64,000 bases of DNA, taken from assembly GCF_029433855.1 (NCBI RefSeq), contig NZ_JAROAU010000005.1, forward strand, positions 6,947 to 70,946. Direction: 5' to 3'. Below the pieces are notes generated by a model. It saw nothing but the letters and a program-made list of their open reading frames with translations. It ran no database searches and was not told where the DNA came from. A program made the position numbers and the translations under genes. Origin of the DNA: Candidatus Kosakonia sp. 282A-S69 (GTDB lineage Bacteria > Pseudomonadota > Gammaproteobacteria > Enterobacterales > Enterobacteriaceae). Shown one piece after another: positions 29,628 through 39,911 of the stretch (positions within the stretch are counted from its first letter, which is position 1; the number at the start of each line of letters is the position of its first letter).

Positions 29628-30886
29628 GCTTTACAACCATTTCCGTGATTGGCCTCGGCTATATTGGCCTGCCTACCGCAGCGGCTTTTGCTTCCCGGCA
29701 GAAGCAGGTCGTGGGGGTGGATATCAACGCGCGGGCCGTGGAGACCATTAACCGTGGTGAGATCCACATCGTTGAGCCGGAACTGGATAGCGTAGTAAAA
29801 GCGGCGGTGGAGGGCGGTTACCTTCGCGCCAGCACCCAACCTGTTGCGGCAGACGCCTACCTGATTGCAGTGCCGACGCCGTTTAAAGGCGATCACGAGC
29901 CGGATATGGCCTACGTTGAAGCCGCAGCCAAATCGATTGCACCCGTGCTGCATAAAGGCGCACTGGTGATCCTCGAATCCACCTCACCGGTCGGCGCGAC
30001 GGAGCAGATGGCGCAGTGGCTCGCCGAGGCGCGCCCGGATCTCACCTTTCCGCAGCAGGCTGGCGAACATGCGGATGTCAATGTCGCCTACTGCCCGGAG
30101 CGTGTACTGCCGGGCCAGGTGATGGTGGAGCTGATTAAAAATGACCGCGTGATTGGCGGCATGACACCCATCTGTTCTGCCCGCGCCAGCGAGCTTTATA
30201 AAATCTTCCTTGAAGGCGAGTGTGTGGTCACTAACGCCCGCACAGCCGAGATGTGCAAGCTGACGGAAAACAGCTTCCGTGACGTTAACATCGCCTTCGC
30301 GAACGAACTGTCGCTGATTTGCGCCGAGCAGGGCATCAACGTGTGGGAGTTGATCCGCCTGGCGAACCGCCATCCGCGCGTCAATATTCTGCAACCTGGT
30401 CCGGGCGTTGGCGGTCACTGCATTGCGGTCGACCCGTGGTTTATCGTGGCGCAGAACCCCGATCAGGCAAGGCTTATCCGCACCGCACGTGAAGTGAACG
30501 ATCACAAACCGCATTGGGTGTTGAACCAGGTGAAAGCCATCGTCGCCGATTGCCTCACCGCGAGCGGTAAGCGCGCCAGCGAGGTCAAGATTGCCTGCTT
30601 CGGGCTGGCCTTTAAACCGAACATTGACGATCTGCGTGAAAGTCCGGCGATGGAAATTGCCCACGACATCGCGCAGTGGCACAGCGGCCAGACGCTGGTG
30701 GTGGAACCGAATATCGACACGCTGCCCGAGAAACTGGCCGGGCACAGCACGCTGGTTAATACCCAGGATGCACTGGCACAGGCCGATGTGCTGGTGATGC
30801 TGGTCGATCATAAGCAGTTTAAAGCAGTTGATGCCGCTACCATTTCACAGCCGTGGGTCGTCGACACCAAAGGCGTCTGGCGCTGA
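29624..30886 (+). CDS. wecC: UDP-N-acetyl-D-mannosamine dehydrogenase
   Basis: A 420-aa UDP-sugar 6-dehydrogenase that makes UDP-ManNAcA, the second ECA sugar donor. It has the NAD Rossmann motif [24 protein letters not shown] and the catalytic cysteine in [15 protein letters not shown]. In E. coli rffG and rffH follow; here wecD begins 9 bp after the stop. Confidence 0.97.
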   Translation: MSFTTISVIGLGYIGLPTAAAFASRQKQVVGVDINARAVETINRGEIHIVEPELDSVVKAAVEGGYLRASTQPVAADAYLIAVPTPFKGDHEPDMAYVEAAAKSIAPVLHKGALVILESTSPVGATEQMAQWLAEARPDLTFPQQAGEHADVNVAYCPERVLPGQVMVELIKNDRVIGGMTPICSARASELYKIFLEGECVVTNARTAEMCKLTENSFRDVNIAFANELSLICAEQGINVWELIRLANRHPRVNILQPGPGVGGHCIAVDPWFIVAQNPDQARLIRTAREVNDHKPHWVLNQVKAIVADCLTASGKRASEVKIACFGLAFKPNIDDLRESPAMEIAHDIAQWHSGQTLVVEPNIDTLPEKLAGHSTLVNTQDALAQADVLVMLVDHKQFKAVDAATISQPWVVDTKGVWR

Positions 30887-30895
30887 GGACATAAC

Positions 30896-31573
30896 ATGGC
30901 TGTGCACGGCACAATTGAAGAGCTGGCATGGGAAAACGCCTTTTTTGGTCTGCGCAGCGCGATTATTCGTCTGAATCCTTCCGCGCCTGCGCTCACTGGC
31001 GCAGATTTTGCACAGTGGGAACGTCTGCAGGTGAAATTGCCTGCGTCGCAAACCCATCAGCTTGATGCTCTGCAACAGCAGGGTTTTCAACTGGTCGAAG
31101 GTGAAATCGATCTGCTACTGCCGGTTGCCGCAAAGGGTATTGACCCTGTCGCCAGTGTGGCAGATGAAAGCGATATCCCCGCGCTGCGCATGATGGCAGC
31201 AGAAATGTTTGTCCAGAGCCGCTTTCGCGCGCCCTGGTATGCAACCGATGCGAGCGGTCGTTTCTACGCACAGTGGATTGAAAACGCGGTAAAAGGCCTG
31301 TTCGACCACCAGTGTCTGCTTTTCCGTGCGCAGGATGAGGCGATCGGCGGTTTTGTCTCTCTCCGCCAGCTTAATGAGCATGAGGCGCGTATTGGCCTGC
31401 TGGGTGGACGCGGCATGGGAGAGAAATTGATGCAGGCGGCGTGCCAGTGGGCGCGAGCGCGGCAGTTAACGCACGTGCGCGTGGCGACCCAACTTGGGAA
31501 TACTGCCGCACTTAAACGATATATTCAGAGCGGCGCGAACGTAGAAAGCACCGCCTTATGGCTATACAGGTAA
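30896..31573 (+). CDS. wecD: dTDP-4-amino-4,6-dideoxy-D-galactose acyltransferase
   Basis: A 225-aa GNAT-family N-acetyltransferase (RffC) that acetylates dTDP-Fuc4N to dTDP-Fuc4NAc with acetyl-CoA. Conserved blocks include [14 protein letters not shown] near the start, [10 protein letters not shown] and the C-terminal [18 protein letters not shown]. It is adjacent to wecC without the usual rffGH pair between them. Confidence 0.95.
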   Translation: MAVHGTIEELAWENAFFGLRSAIIRLNPSAPALTGADFAQWERLQVKLPASQTHQLDALQQQGFQLVEGEIDLLLPVAAKGIDPVASVADESDIPALRMMAAEMFVQSRFRAPWYATDASGRFYAQWIENAVKGLFDHQCLLFRAQDEAIGGFVSLRQLNEHEARIGLLGGRGMGEKLMQAACQWARARQLTHVRVATQLGNTAALKRYIQSGANVESTALWLYR

Positions 31574-31577
31574 CGCT

Positions 31578-32708
31578 ATGATCCCTTTCAATGCACCACC
31601 GGTAGTAGGAACGGAAATTGACTACATGCAGTCGGCAATGGGCAGCGGGAAATTATGCGGCGACGGCGGTTTTACCCGCCGCTGCCAGCAGTGGATGGAG
31701 CAGCGTTTTCGCAGTGCCAAAGTCCTGCTGACGCCTTCATGCACCGCATCGCTGGAGATGGCCGCGCTGCTGCTGGATATTCAGCCCGGCGATGAAGTGA
31801 TCATGCCGAGCTATACCTTCGTCTCCACCGCGAACGCCTTTGTGCTGCGCGGCGCGAAGATTGTCTTCGTTGATATCCGCCCGGATACGATGAACATCGA
31901 CGAAACGCGGATTGAAGCGGCGATTACGGATAAAACTCGCGCGATTGTGCCGGTGCATTACGCAGGCGTTGCCTGTGAAATGGACACCATCATGGCGATC
32001 GCGCAAAAACATAAGTTGTTTGTGGTGGAAGATGCCGCGCAGGGCGTGATGTCGACCTACAAAGGGCGGGCATTAGGCACCATCGGTCATATTGGCTGCT
32101 TCAGTTTCCACGAAACCAAAAACTACACCGCGGGCGGTGAAGGCGGCGCGACGCTGATTAACGACCGCGCGCTGGTTGAACGCGCCGAGGTGATTCGCGA
32201 AAAGGGCACCAACCGCAGCCAGTTCTTCCGCGGGCAGGTCGATAAGTACACCTGGCGCGATATCGGTTCCAGCTACTTGATGGCCGATTTGCAGGCCGCC
32301 TATCTTTGGGCGCAGCTGGAGGCAGCCGAGCGCATCAACCAGCAGCGGCTGGCCTTGTGGCAAAGCTACTATGATGCGCTCTCCCCGCTGGCAAAAACCG
32401 GACGCATTGAGCTGCCCTCAATTCCGGCAGAGTGCAGCCACAACGCGCACATGTTTTACATTAAGCTGCGCGACGAAGCGGATCGCAGCAAACTGATCGC
32501 CTTCCTGAAGGAAGCGGAGATTATGGCGGTGTTCCACTACATTCCGCTGCATGCTTCCCCGGCCGGCGAGAGGTTTGGCACGTTTCACGGCGAAGATCGC
32601 TACACCACGCAAGAGAGTGAGCGGTTGCTTCGTCTGCCGCTATTCTACAACCTGGCGTCGGTCAATCAGCGAACGGTGATCAGCACGCTTCTGAGCTACT
32701 TCAGCTGA
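31578..32708 (+). CDS. wecE: dTDP-4-amino-4,6-dideoxygalactose transaminase
   Basis: A 376-aa DegT/DnrJ/EryC1 PLP aminotransferase (RffA) converting dTDP-4-keto-6-deoxyglucose to dTDP-Fuc4N. The PLP lysine lies in SFHETKNYTAGGEGG, and the family motif PSYTFVSTANAFVLRGA is present. Its substrate is the product of RffH and RffG (or RmlA and RmlB), which are not encoded in this operon. Confidence 0.96.
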   Translation: MIPFNAPPVVGTEIDYMQSAMGSGKLCGDGGFTRRCQQWMEQRFRSAKVLLTPSCTASLEMAALLLDIQPGDEVIMPSYTFVSTANAFVLRGAKIVFVDIRPDTMNIDETRIEAAITDKTRAIVPVHYAGVACEMDTIMAIAQKHKLFVVEDAAQGVMSTYKGRALGTIGHIGCFSFHETKNYTAGGEGGATLINDRALVERAEVIREKGTNRSQFFRGQVDKYTWRDIGSSYLMADLQAAYLWAQLEAAERINQQRLALWQSYYDALSPLAKTGRIELPSIPAECSHNAHMFYIKLRDEADRSKLIAFLKEAEIMAVFHYIPLHASPAGERFGTFHGEDRYTTQESERLLRLPLFYNLASVNQRTVISTLLSYFS

Positions 32709-32709
32709 T

Positions 32710-33960
32710 ATGTCGCTGGCAAAAGCATCGCTCTGGACTGCCGCAAGTACGCTGGTCAAAATCGGCGCGGGTCTGCTGGTGGTCAAACTGCTGGCAATGG
32801 CGTTTGGGCCATCCGGCGTCGGGCAGGCAGGGAACTTCCGCCAGCTGATTACCGTATTAGGCGTGCTGGCGGGCGCGGGGATCTTTAACGGCGTCACGAA
32901 GTTTGTGGCGCAGTCTCATGACGATCCCGCCCGTCTGCGGGTAGTGGTTGGTACCTCATCGGCGATGGTGCTCGGTTTCTCAACCCTGCTGGCGCTACTC
33001 TTCCTGCTGGCCGCTGCGCCCATCAGCCAGGGGCTGTTTGGTCACACCCACTATCAGAGCCTTGTGCGTTTAGTCGCGCTGGTGCAGATGGGCATCGCCT
33101 GGGCCAACCTGCTGCTGGCGGTAATGAAAGGGTTCCGCGATGCGGCAGGAAATGCACTATCGCTGATTATCGGCAGCATCATTGGCGTGCTGGCCTGGTA
33201 TCTCTGCTATCGCATCGGCGGCTATCAGGGTGCGCTGCTGGGGCTGGCACTGGTGCCCGCGCTGGTGGTTATCCCGGCGATGGGCATGTTGCTACGACGC
33301 AAAGCGATACCGCTGCGTTTCTTTATGCCACAGTGGGATCGCGCGCTGGCAGGCCAGTTGGGTAAATTCACCCTGATGGCGCTGATCACCTCGTTTACGA
33401 TGCCGCTGGCATACGTGATGATGCGAAACCAGCTTGCCGCACACTACAGCTGGGATGATGTGGGGATTTGGCAGGGTGTAAGTACGATTTCCGATGCTTA
33501 CCTGCAGTTTATTACCGCCTCGTTTAGCGTCTACCTGCTACCGACGCTGTCGCGGCTGGTGACCAAGCAGGAGATTGCGCGTGAAATCGGCCGGTCGTTG
33601 CGCTTTGTTCTTCCCGCCGTGGCGGCGGTGAGCCTTGGCGTCTGGCTGCTGCGCGATGTGGCAATCTGGCTGCTCTTTTCCGAAAAGTTTATCGCCATGC
33701 GCGATCTCTTCGCCTGGCAGCTGGTCGGGGATGTATTAAAAGTGGGGGCTTACGTCTTTGGCTATTTAGTCATCGCGAAGGCCTCGCTGCGATTCTATAT
33801 TCTGGCTGAGATAAGCCAGTTTGCGCTGCTGACGCTCTTCGCACGCTGGCTCATTCCGGCACACGGCGCAGCGGGGGCGGCGCAGGCCTACATGGCCACC
33901 TACATTATCTATTTCGCTGTATGTTGCGGCGTTTTTTTGATTTGGCGTAAAAAGGCATGA
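32710..33960 (+). CDS. wzxE: ECA lipid III flippase WzxE
   Basis: A 416-aa MOP-superfamily polysaccharide flippase with about 12 hydrophobic helices. It moves Und-PP-linked ECA trisaccharide across the inner membrane. It starts 1 bp after wecE and overlaps wecF by 4 bp. Confidence 0.96.
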   Translation: MSLAKASLWTAASTLVKIGAGLLVVKLLAMAFGPSGVGQAGNFRQLITVLGVLAGAGIFNGVTKFVAQSHDDPARLRVVVGTSSAMVLGFSTLLALLFLLAAAPISQGLFGHTHYQSLVRLVALVQMGIAWANLLLAVMKGFRDAAGNALSLIIGSIIGVLAWYLCYRIGGYQGALLGLALVPALVVIPAMGMLLRRKAIPLRFFMPQWDRALAGQLGKFTLMALITSFTMPLAYVMMRNQLAAHYSWDDVGIWQGVSTISDAYLQFITASFSVYLLPTLSRLVTKQEIAREIGRSLRFVLPAVAAVSLGVWLLRDVAIWLLFSEKFIAMRDLFAWQLVGDVLKVGAYVFGYLVIAKASLRFYILAEISQFALLTLFARWLIPAHGAAGAAQAYMATYIIYFAVCCGVFLIWRKKA

Positions 33961-35036
33961 CTGCACTGATTCACATATTGGGATCGGATATCCCACACCA
34001 TAACCAGACTGTGCTGCGCTTCTTTAACGACCATCTTGCGGCATCGGGAGAGTATGCCCGCGAGTTTATGGTTGTCGGGCGCGACGAGGCGCAGCGGGCG
34101 CTCTATCCTGCGCTGAGGCTGCATTTTTATCCCGACAAAAAGACGCTGGCAAGGGCGGTCATCGCCCGGGCGAAAGCGCAACGTCAGCAACGCTTCTTCT
34201 TCCACGGGCAGTTTAATTTCAACCTCTGGCTGGCGCTGCTCAAAGGGGCTATCAAGCGCGAACAGTTCTACTGGCACGCCTGGGGCGCCGATCTGTATGA
34301 GGTCTCACGCAGCCTGAAATTCCGTCTCTTTTATCCGCTGCGCCGCTTAGCGCAGCGTCGCGTTGGTCGTCTCTTCGCAACCCGCGGCGATCTGGCGTGG
34401 TTTGCCGAACGTCATCCTGGCGTGCCTGGTGAACTGCTCTACTTTCCAACGCGTATGGATCCGGCGCTGAATACAATGGCGCATGAACGCCCGCAGGCGG
34501 GCAAGCTGACGATTCTGGTCGGTAACTCCGGCGATGCGAGCAATGAGCATATTGCTGCTCTGCAGGCGATCCACCGCCAGTTTGGCGATACGGTCAATAT
34601 CATTGTGCCGATGGGCTACCCGGCAAATAACGACGCTTATATCGCCGCGGTTCGCAGCGCCGGGCTGGCGCTCTTTAGCGCTGACAACCTGCGTATTCTT
34701 GATGAGAAAATGGATTTTGATGCCTATCTGGCGCTGCTCGCGCAGTGCGATCTGGGTTACTTCATTTTTGCCCGTCAACAGGGGATCGGCACGATGTGTC
34801 TGCTGATTCAGGCGGGCGTACCTTGTGTGCTGAACCGTGAAAATCCTTTCTGGCGTGATATGGTGGCGGAAGGGATCCCCGTCCTCTTTACTGGCGATGC
34901 GCTGGATGAGGCGGTGATCCGCGAGGCCCGCCGCCAGCTGTTAGCGGTGGATAAAAATGCTATCGCCTTTTTCAGCCCGAACTATGAAACGCTGTGGCAC
35001 AAAGCGCTCCTTAACGCTGCGGGGATCAACGGATGA
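33957..35036 (+). CDS. wecF: TDP-Fuc4NAc:lipid II Fuc4NAc transferase
   Basis: A 359-aa peripheral glycosyltransferase (RffT, GT56) that adds Fuc4NAc to make lipid III. It opens [20 protein letters not shown], with a central [12 protein letters not shown] segment. It overlaps both neighbours by 4 bp (ATGA), so the operon is tightly coupled. Confidence 0.96.
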   Translation: MTALIHILGSDIPHHNQTVLRFFNDHLAASGEYAREFMVVGRDEAQRALYPALRLHFYPDKKTLARAVIARAKAQRQQRFFFHGQFNFNLWLALLKGAIKREQFYWHAWGADLYEVSRSLKFRLFYPLRRLAQRRVGRLFATRGDLAWFAERHPGVPGELLYFPTRMDPALNTMAHERPQAGKLTILVGNSGDASNEHIAALQAIHRQFGDTVNIIVPMGYPANNDAYIAAVRSAGLALFSADNLRILDEKMDFDAYLALLAQCDLGYFIFARQQGIGTMCLLIQAGVPCVLNRENPFWRDMVAEGIPVLFTGDALDEAVIREARRQLLAVDKNAIAFFSPNYETLWHKALLNAAGING

Positions 35037-36385
35037 GCCCACTCGAATTTTGCGGATTATTTGTTATCTGGTTGCTGGCGACGCTGTTTATCGGCACGCT
35101 CACCTGGTTCGAATTTCGCCGCGTACGTTTTAACTTTAACGTCTTCTTCTCGCTGCTCTTTTTGCTGACCTTCTTCTTCGGTTTTCCGCTGACCAGCGTG
35201 CTGGTGTTCCGCTTCAACGTCGGCGTTGCACCGCCCGATATCCTGATGCAGACGCTGCTGGCGGCGACCGGCTTCTATGGCATCTACTATGTCACCTATA
35301 AAACGCGGCTGCGGGCATCGTCGTCGCTTACGCCGCGTCGTCCGCTTTTCACCATTAACCGGGTAGAGGCGCATCTGACGTGGGTGATCCTGATGGTCAT
35401 CGCGCTGGTAAGCGTCGGCATCTTCTTTATGCACAACGGTTTTTTACTCTTCCGGCTGCACTCCTATAGCCAGATCTTCTCCAGCGAAGTCTCCGGCGTG
35501 GCGCTGAAGCGCTTCTTCTATTTCTTTATCCCGGCGATGCTGGTGGTCTACTTCCTGCGGCAGAGTGCCCAGACCTGGCTCTTCTTTTTGGTTAGCACCG
35601 TGGCGTTTGGCCTGTTGACCTACATGATTGTTGGCGGTACGCGCGCCAATATCATCATTGCCTTCGCCATCTTCCTGTTTATCGGCATTATTCGCGGCTG
35701 GATCTCATTGTGGATGCTGGCGGCGGCGGGCGTGCTCGGTATTGTGGGGATGTTCTGGCTGGCGCTGAAACGCTACGGGCTGGATGTGCGCGGTGATGAA
35801 GCGTTTTATACCTTCCTCTACCTGACGCGCGACACCTTCTCGCCGTGGGAAAACCTGGCATTGCTGCTACAAAATTACGACAAGATTGAGTTCCAGGGGC
35901 TGGCACCGATCGTGCGCGACTTCTACGTCTTTATCCCCACCTGGCTTTGGTCATCGCGCCCGGGGGTTGTGCTTAACACGGCTAACTACTTTACCTGGGA
36001 AGTGCTGAATAACCACTCAGGGCTGGCGATTTCGCCGACGCTGATTGGCTCGTTAGTAGTAATGGGCGGTGCGTGGTTTATTCCGCTGGGCGCGGTAGCG
36101 GTGGGACTGATTATCAAATGGTTCGACTGGATTTATACCCTGGGTAACCGGGAAACAAACCGCTACAAGGCGGCAATCCTACACAGCTTCTGCTTCGGGG
36201 CGATCTTCAACATGATCGTGCTCGCGCGTGAAGGGCTGGATGCATTCGCCTCTCGTGTGGTCTTTTTCCTCGCCGTTTTCGCTTTCTGCCTGCTGGCGGC
36301 GAAACTGTTGTACTGGCTATTCGATAGCGCCGGGTTGATACAGCGTCGCGGTACGCGCGCGGTCAAACCGCTCTCCCAGTTGTAA
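35033..36385 (+). CDS. wzyE: ECA polymerase WzyE
   Basis: A 450-aa inner-membrane protein with about 11-12 hydrophobic segments and a large periplasmic loop (approximately residues 250-320). It polymerises ECA trisaccharide repeats in the periplasm together with WzzE. Confidence 0.96.
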   Translation: MSPLEFCGLFVIWLLATLFIGTLTWFEFRRVRFNFNVFFSLLFLLTFFFGFPLTSVLVFRFNVGVAPPDILMQTLLAATGFYGIYYVTYKTRLRASSSLTPRRPLFTINRVEAHLTWVILMVIALVSVGIFFMHNGFLLFRLHSYSQIFSSEVSGVALKRFFYFFIPAMLVVYFLRQSAQTWLFFLVSTVAFGLLTYMIVGGTRANIIIAFAIFLFIGIIRGWISLWMLAAAGVLGIVGMFWLALKRYGLDVRGDEAFYTFLYLTRDTFSPWENLALLLQNYDKIEFQGLAPIVRDFYVFIPTWLWSSRPGVVLNTANYFTWEVLNNHSGLAISPTLIGSLVVMGGAWFIPLGAVAVGLIIKWFDWIYTLGNRETNRYKAAILHSFCFGAIFNMIVLAREGLDAFASRVVFFLAVFAFCLLAAKLLYWLFDSAGLIQRRGTRAVKPLSQL

Positions 36386-36397
36386 AAAGGATCAAAC

Positions 36398-37138
36398 ATG
36401 ACGGATAAGACGGCGGCACCGCTGTATGACCTGCGCGGGCTGAAGTTGATTGGCTGGCGCGATATGCCCCACGCGATGAGTCATCTCTTCGCTAACGGCA
36501 GCGTAAAGCATGGCACGCTGGTGGCGATCAATGCCGAAAAGATGCTGACGCTGGAAGATGATAGCGAAGTTCGCGCTCTGATTGACGCGGCGGAGTTCAA
36601 ATATGCTGATGGCATCAGCGTCGTGCGCTCAATACGCAAAAAGTTTCCTCAGGCGCAGGTTTCCCGCGTGGCGGGTGCCGATTTGTGGGAAGCGTTAATG
36701 GCGCGGGCAGGGGAGACGGGCACGCCGGTCTTCCTGGTGGGCGGTAAGCCGGACGTGCTGGCGCAAACGGTGCAGAAACTGCGTGATCGGTGGCAGGTAA
36801 ATGTGGTCGGGCACCAGGATGGTTACTTCAAACCCGAGCAGCGCGAGGCACTGTTTGCCGCTATCCGCGACAGCGGGGCGCAGATCGTCACCGTGGCGAT
36901 GGGCTCGCCGCGGCAGGAGATTTTTATGCGCGACTGCCGCCTCACTTACCCCGATGCGCTCTATATGGGCGTCGGTGGTACCTACGATGTCTTTACCGGG
37001 CACGTTAAGCGCGCGCCAAAATTCTGGCAGAACCTCGGCCTGGAGTGGCTATACCGCCTGCTGTCGCAGCCTTCGCGGCTGAAGCGCCAACTTCGTCTGC
37101 TACGTTATTTACGCTGGCACTACAGCGGAAAACTCTGA
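36398..37138 (+). CDS. wecG: UDP-ManNAcA transferase (lipid II synthase)
   Basis: A 246-aa WecG/TagA/CpsF (GT26) glycosyltransferase adding ManNAcA to Und-PP-GlcNAc. Motifs [20 protein letters not shown] and [18 protein letters not shown] are typical. It is the last gene of the ECA operon. Confidence 0.96.
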   Translation: MTDKTAAPLYDLRGLKLIGWRDMPHAMSHLFANGSVKHGTLVAINAEKMLTLEDDSEVRALIDAAEFKYADGISVVRSIRKKFPQAQVSRVAGADLWEALMARAGETGTPVFLVGGKPDVLAQTVQKLRDRWQVNVVGHQDGYFKPEQREALFAAIRDSGAQIVTVAMGSPRQEIFMRDCRLTYPDALYMGVGGTYDVFTGHVKRAPKFWQNLGLEWLYRLLSQPSRLKRQLRLLRYLRWHYSGKL

Positions 37139-37145
37139 TCCTTCC

Positions 37146-37168
37146 GGCGGCGCAATGCGCTGCCTTTT
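37146..37168 (+). terminator. Probable terminator of the ECA operon
   Basis: GGCGGCGC and GCGCTGCC pair (one G-T wobble) around an AAT loop, followed by T4, 8 bp after wecG. The remaining ~225 bp before yifK hold the yifK promoter and leader, including an ATAACAATAACC tract (37340-37351) of the A/C-rich kind bound by GcvB sRNA in relatives; that link is inference. Confidence 0.6.
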
Positions 37169-37394
37169 CCCCCTCCGGCTGCTCTTTTATTGCGCACAGT
37201 TCGGATTTTTTATAGACATCGTTTGCCATTTCCGTCGATTTAAGAAACCATTCGCTCTCTCATTGCAGCGCCGCGCGGTTTTTGCGCCCTCCCTCTCGTG
37301 GGGCAGAGCCGTATGGCCTGTTATGAGGTGAGGGAAACTCATAACAATAACCCGCGATGCGGGCGAAGCAAGAAGCAAATACAACAGAGGATTT

Positions 37395-38780
37395 ATGGCC
37401 GAAAAACAACCCGAACTTCAGCGTGGGCTGGAGTCTCGTCACATTGAATTAATTGCCCTTGGCGGCACCATCGGCGTTGGCCTGTTTATGGGGGCCGCCA
37501 GTACCCTGAAGTGGGCTGGCCCGTCAGTCCTGCTGGCCTACATTATTGCCGGTCTTTTCGTCTTCTTTATTATGCGTTCGATGGGCGAAATGCTCTTCCT
37601 CGAGCCTGTCGCCGGGTCGTTCGCGGTCTACGCTCATCGTTACATGAGCCCCTTCTTTGGTTATCTCACCGCCTGGTCTTACTGGTTTATGTGGATGGCG
37701 GTGGGGATTTCGGAAATCACTGCCATTGGCGTCTATGTCCAGTTCTGGTTCCCGGATCTTGCTCAGTGGATACCGGCCCTGATTGCCGTCGGGCTGGTCG
37801 CGCTGGCGAACCTCGCGGCGGTGCGCCTGTATGGCGAGATTGAGTTCTGGTTTGCCATGATCAAAGTCACCACCATCATTGTGATGATCGTTGTGGGTCT
37901 GGGCGTGATTTTCTTCGGCTTCGGTAATGGCGGGCACTCCATCGGCTTTAGCAATCTCACTGAGCACGGCGGCTTCTTCGCCGGCGGCTGGAAAGGGTTC
38001 CTGACCGCGCTCTGTATTGTGGTCGCGTCTTATCAGGGCGTTGAGCTGATTGGCATTACCGCGGGTGAAGCGAAAAACCCGCAGGTCACGCTGCGTAGCG
38101 CGGTAAGCAAGGTGCTCTGGCGCATCCTGATTTTCTATGTCGGCGCGATCTTCGTTATCGTCACCATCTTCCCGTGGAATGAAATTGGTACCAACGGCAG
38201 CCCATTCGTGCTGACCTTCGCCAAAATCGGTATTACCGCGGCGGCAGGGATTATTAACTTTGTTGTGCTGACCGCGGCGCTCTCCGGCTGTAACAGCGGG
38301 ATGTACAGCTGCGGCCGTATGCTCTATGCGCTGGCGAAGAACCGTCAGTTACCGGCAGCGGTAGCCAAAGTCTCTAAAAACGGCGTACCGGCGGTGGGCG
38401 TGACACTCTCGATTATCATCCTGCTGATCGGCTCGTGCCTGAACTACATCATTCCTAACCCGCAGCGCGTGTTTGTCTATGTCTATAGCGCCAGTGTGCT
38501 GCCGGGTATGGTGCCATGGTTCGTGATCCTGATTAGCCAGCTGCGTTTTCGCAAGACCCACAAAGAGGCGATTGCCAGCCATCCGTTCCGCTCGATGCTA
38601 TTCCCATGGGCGAACTGGCTCACAATGGCCTTCCTGGTGTGCGTGCTGATTGGTATGGGATTCAATGAAGACACCCGTATGTCGCTGTTTGTCGGCGTGA
38701 TCTTCCTTGCTGCCGTGGCTCTCGTGTATAAGGTCTTTGGCTTCGATCGCCGTGCAGCAACGCCTCAGGTGGGTGAATAA
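37395..38780 (+). CDS. yifK: Amino acid permease YifK (ThrP)
   Basis: A 461-aa APC-superfamily transporter with 12 predicted helices. It has the family's N-terminal signature [20 protein letters not shown]. The E. coli protein imports threonine and serine and is controlled by Lrp and GcvB. AGAGGATTT precedes the ATG. It is followed directly by the argX tRNA operon. Confidence 0.93.
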   Translation: MAEKQPELQRGLESRHIELIALGGTIGVGLFMGAASTLKWAGPSVLLAYIIAGLFVFFIMRSMGEMLFLEPVAGSFAVYAHRYMSPFFGYLTAWSYWFMWMAVGISEITAIGVYVQFWFPDLAQWIPALIAVGLVALANLAAVRLYGEIEFWFAMIKVTTIIVMIVVGLGVIFFGFGNGGHSIGFSNLTEHGGFFAGGWKGFLTALCIVVASYQGVELIGITAGEAKNPQVTLRSAVSKVLWRILIFYVGAIFVIVTIFPWNEIGTNGSPFVLTFAKIGITAAAGIINFVVLTAALSGCNSGMYSCGRMLYALAKNRQLPAAVAKVSKNGVPAVGVTLSIIILLIGSCLNYIIPNPQRVFVYVYSASVLPGMVPWFVILISQLRFRKTHKEAIASHPFRSMLFPWANWLTMAFLVCVLIGMGFNEDTRMSLFVGVIFLAAVALVYKVFGFDRRAATPQVGE

Positions 38781-38833
38781 GAGACAAAGTGCGCAAAGCA
38801 TAACCAAACGCGCATTTTTCTTCAAAAAAGCAC

Positions 38834-38862
38834 TAGACAGCTGCCCCCGAAGTCCGTACTAT
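38834..38862 (+). promoter_or_regulatory. Promoter of the argX-hisR-leuT-proM tRNA operon
   Basis: TAGACA (38834-38839) and TACTAT (38857-38862) are spaced by exactly 17 bp. The region that follows, CCACCCCCGC, is a GC-rich discriminator typical of ppGpp/DksA-repressed stable-RNA promoters. Confidence 0.85.
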
Positions 38863-38883
38863 CCACCCCCGCAACGGCGCTAC

Positions 38884-38960
<77 letters not shown>

Positions 38961-39028
38961 TTTTAACCCGGCGCTTGAGCTGCGGTGGTTCGTGAGTTAT
39001 CACGATACCGCGTGAACAAATTTACAGT

Positions 39029-39105
39029 GGTGGCTATAGCTCAGTTGGTAGAGCCCTGGATTGTGATTCCAGTTGTCGTGGGTTCGAGTCCCATTAGCCA
39101 CCCCA
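39029..39105 (+). tRNA. hisR: tRNA-His (GTG)
   Basis: A 77-nt tRNA including the extra 5' G (-1) needed by HisRS. The anticodon GTG is at 39063-39065 and the CCA is encoded. Confidence 0.98.
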
Positions 39106-39135
39106 TTATTTAGCAGTAAAAAGTTTCGTGGCGAT

Positions 39136-39222
39136 GCGAAGGTGGCGGAATTGGTAGACGCGCTAGCTTCAGGTGTTAGTGTCCTTACGGACGTGGGGGT
39201 TCAAGTCCCCCCCCTCGCACCA
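39136..39222 (+). tRNA. leuT: tRNA-Leu (CAG)
   Basis: An 87-nt class II tRNA with a long variable arm (GTCCTTACGGACG). The anticodon CAG is at 39170-39172 and the CCA is encoded. Confidence 0.98.
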
Positions 39223-39260
39223 CAACTTTGATTGAACAAAAAGTCAAAAAGCAGTAAAAA

Positions 39261-39337
39261 CGGCGAGTAGCGCAGCTTGGTAGCGCAACTGGTTTGGGAC
39301 CAGTGGGTCGGAGGTTCGAATCCTCTCTCGCCGACCA
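39261..39337 (+). tRNA. proM: tRNA-Pro (TGG)
   Basis: A 77-nt tRNA with anticodon TGG at 39295-39297 in loop TTTGGGA and an encoded CCA. It is the last gene of the tRNA operon. Confidence 0.98.
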
Positions 39338-39343
39338 ATTTTG

Positions 39344-39367
39344 AACCCCGCGTAAGCGGGGTTTTTT
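39344..39367 (+). terminator. Terminator of the tRNA operon
   Basis: AACCCCGC and GCGGGGTT form a stem with a GTAA loop and a following T6. Confidence 0.95.
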
Positions 39368-39401
39368 GTTTTCTGCGGTTCAGCTTTTTCCCGATCTCCT
39401 C

Positions 39402-39514
39402 TGTTGTTCTTCAGCGACATTCTCATCATGCGTTGTCGCCTATCAGCTACACTTAAATTTATGATTCAAAAGGGTTTAGTTAAAAGTCCATTGTTGTGTC
39501 GTCCTTCAGCGACA
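39402..39514 (+). promoter_or_regulatory. Three GlrR (YfhA)-type enhancer sites upstream of glmZ
   Basis: Three matches to the GlrR consensus TGTC-N10-GACA are present: TGTT-N10-GACA at 39402-39419, TGTC-N10-TACA at 39434-39451 and a perfect TGTC-N10-GACA at 39497-39514. They lie about 135-250 bp upstream of the glmZ start, as expected for a sigma-54 enhancer-binding protein. No gene is apparent in 39368-39648. Confidence 0.75.
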
Positions 39515-39621
39515 CACTGCATCTGCGCAGAGGCATAAGAGACGTATTCGCTGTCCGCCAGCCGCCTGAATATAGAGGTTTCTTAAAAGGTTGCGTGATG
39601 TAACATTTCTTAATGCAAGGT

Positions 39622-39642
39622 TGGCACGCTATGTGCAATAAT
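39622..39642 (+). promoter_or_regulatory. glmZ promoter (sigma-54, overlapping possible sigma-70 -10)
   Basis: TGGCAC (39622-39627), five bases, then GTGCA (39633-39637) fits the -24/-12 sigma-54 consensus and places +1 at about 39649. AATAAT at 39637-39642 would be a sigma-70 -10 for the same start. Both promoter types overlap in E. coli glmZ. Confidence 0.75.
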
Positions 39643-39648
39643 AAACGC

Positions 39649-39854
39649 GTAGATGCTCATTCCATCTCTTATGTTCGCCTTCTGGCCTCATAAACTCAGG
39701 AATGACGCAGAGCCGTTTTATGGTGCTTATCGTCCACCGAGAGATGTCGCTTCGGCCTCATCAAACACCATGGGCATAACGTTGAGTGAAGCACCCATTA
39801 GTTGTCAAAGACCTGTTTTAACGCCTGTCAGTGTATGCTGACAGGCGTTTTTTT
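39649..39854 (+). ncRNA. glmZ: Small regulatory RNA GlmZ
   Basis: A ~206-nt sequence beginning GTAGATGCTCATTCCATCTC and closely matching E. coli GlmZ (207 nt). It includes the conserved block GTTGAGTGAAGCACCCA and ends in a terminator (ACGCCTGTCAG/CTGACAGGCGT then T8). GlmZ, with Hfq, activates glmS translation when glucosamine-6-phosphate is low and is cleaved by RNase E with RapZ. In E. coli aslB and aslA lie between proM and glmZ; they are missing here. Confidence 0.93.
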
Positions 39855-39911
39855 ATGGCGAGAAGAGAGGCTTCGCGCCACAGAGAAGCTCTGTAGCGCG
39901 AAGGAAAAGAC

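Noticed and set aside
37187..37384. 65-residue frame antisense in the wecG-yifK gap
   Set aside because: No family, no ribosome site, and it overlaps the yifK leader.
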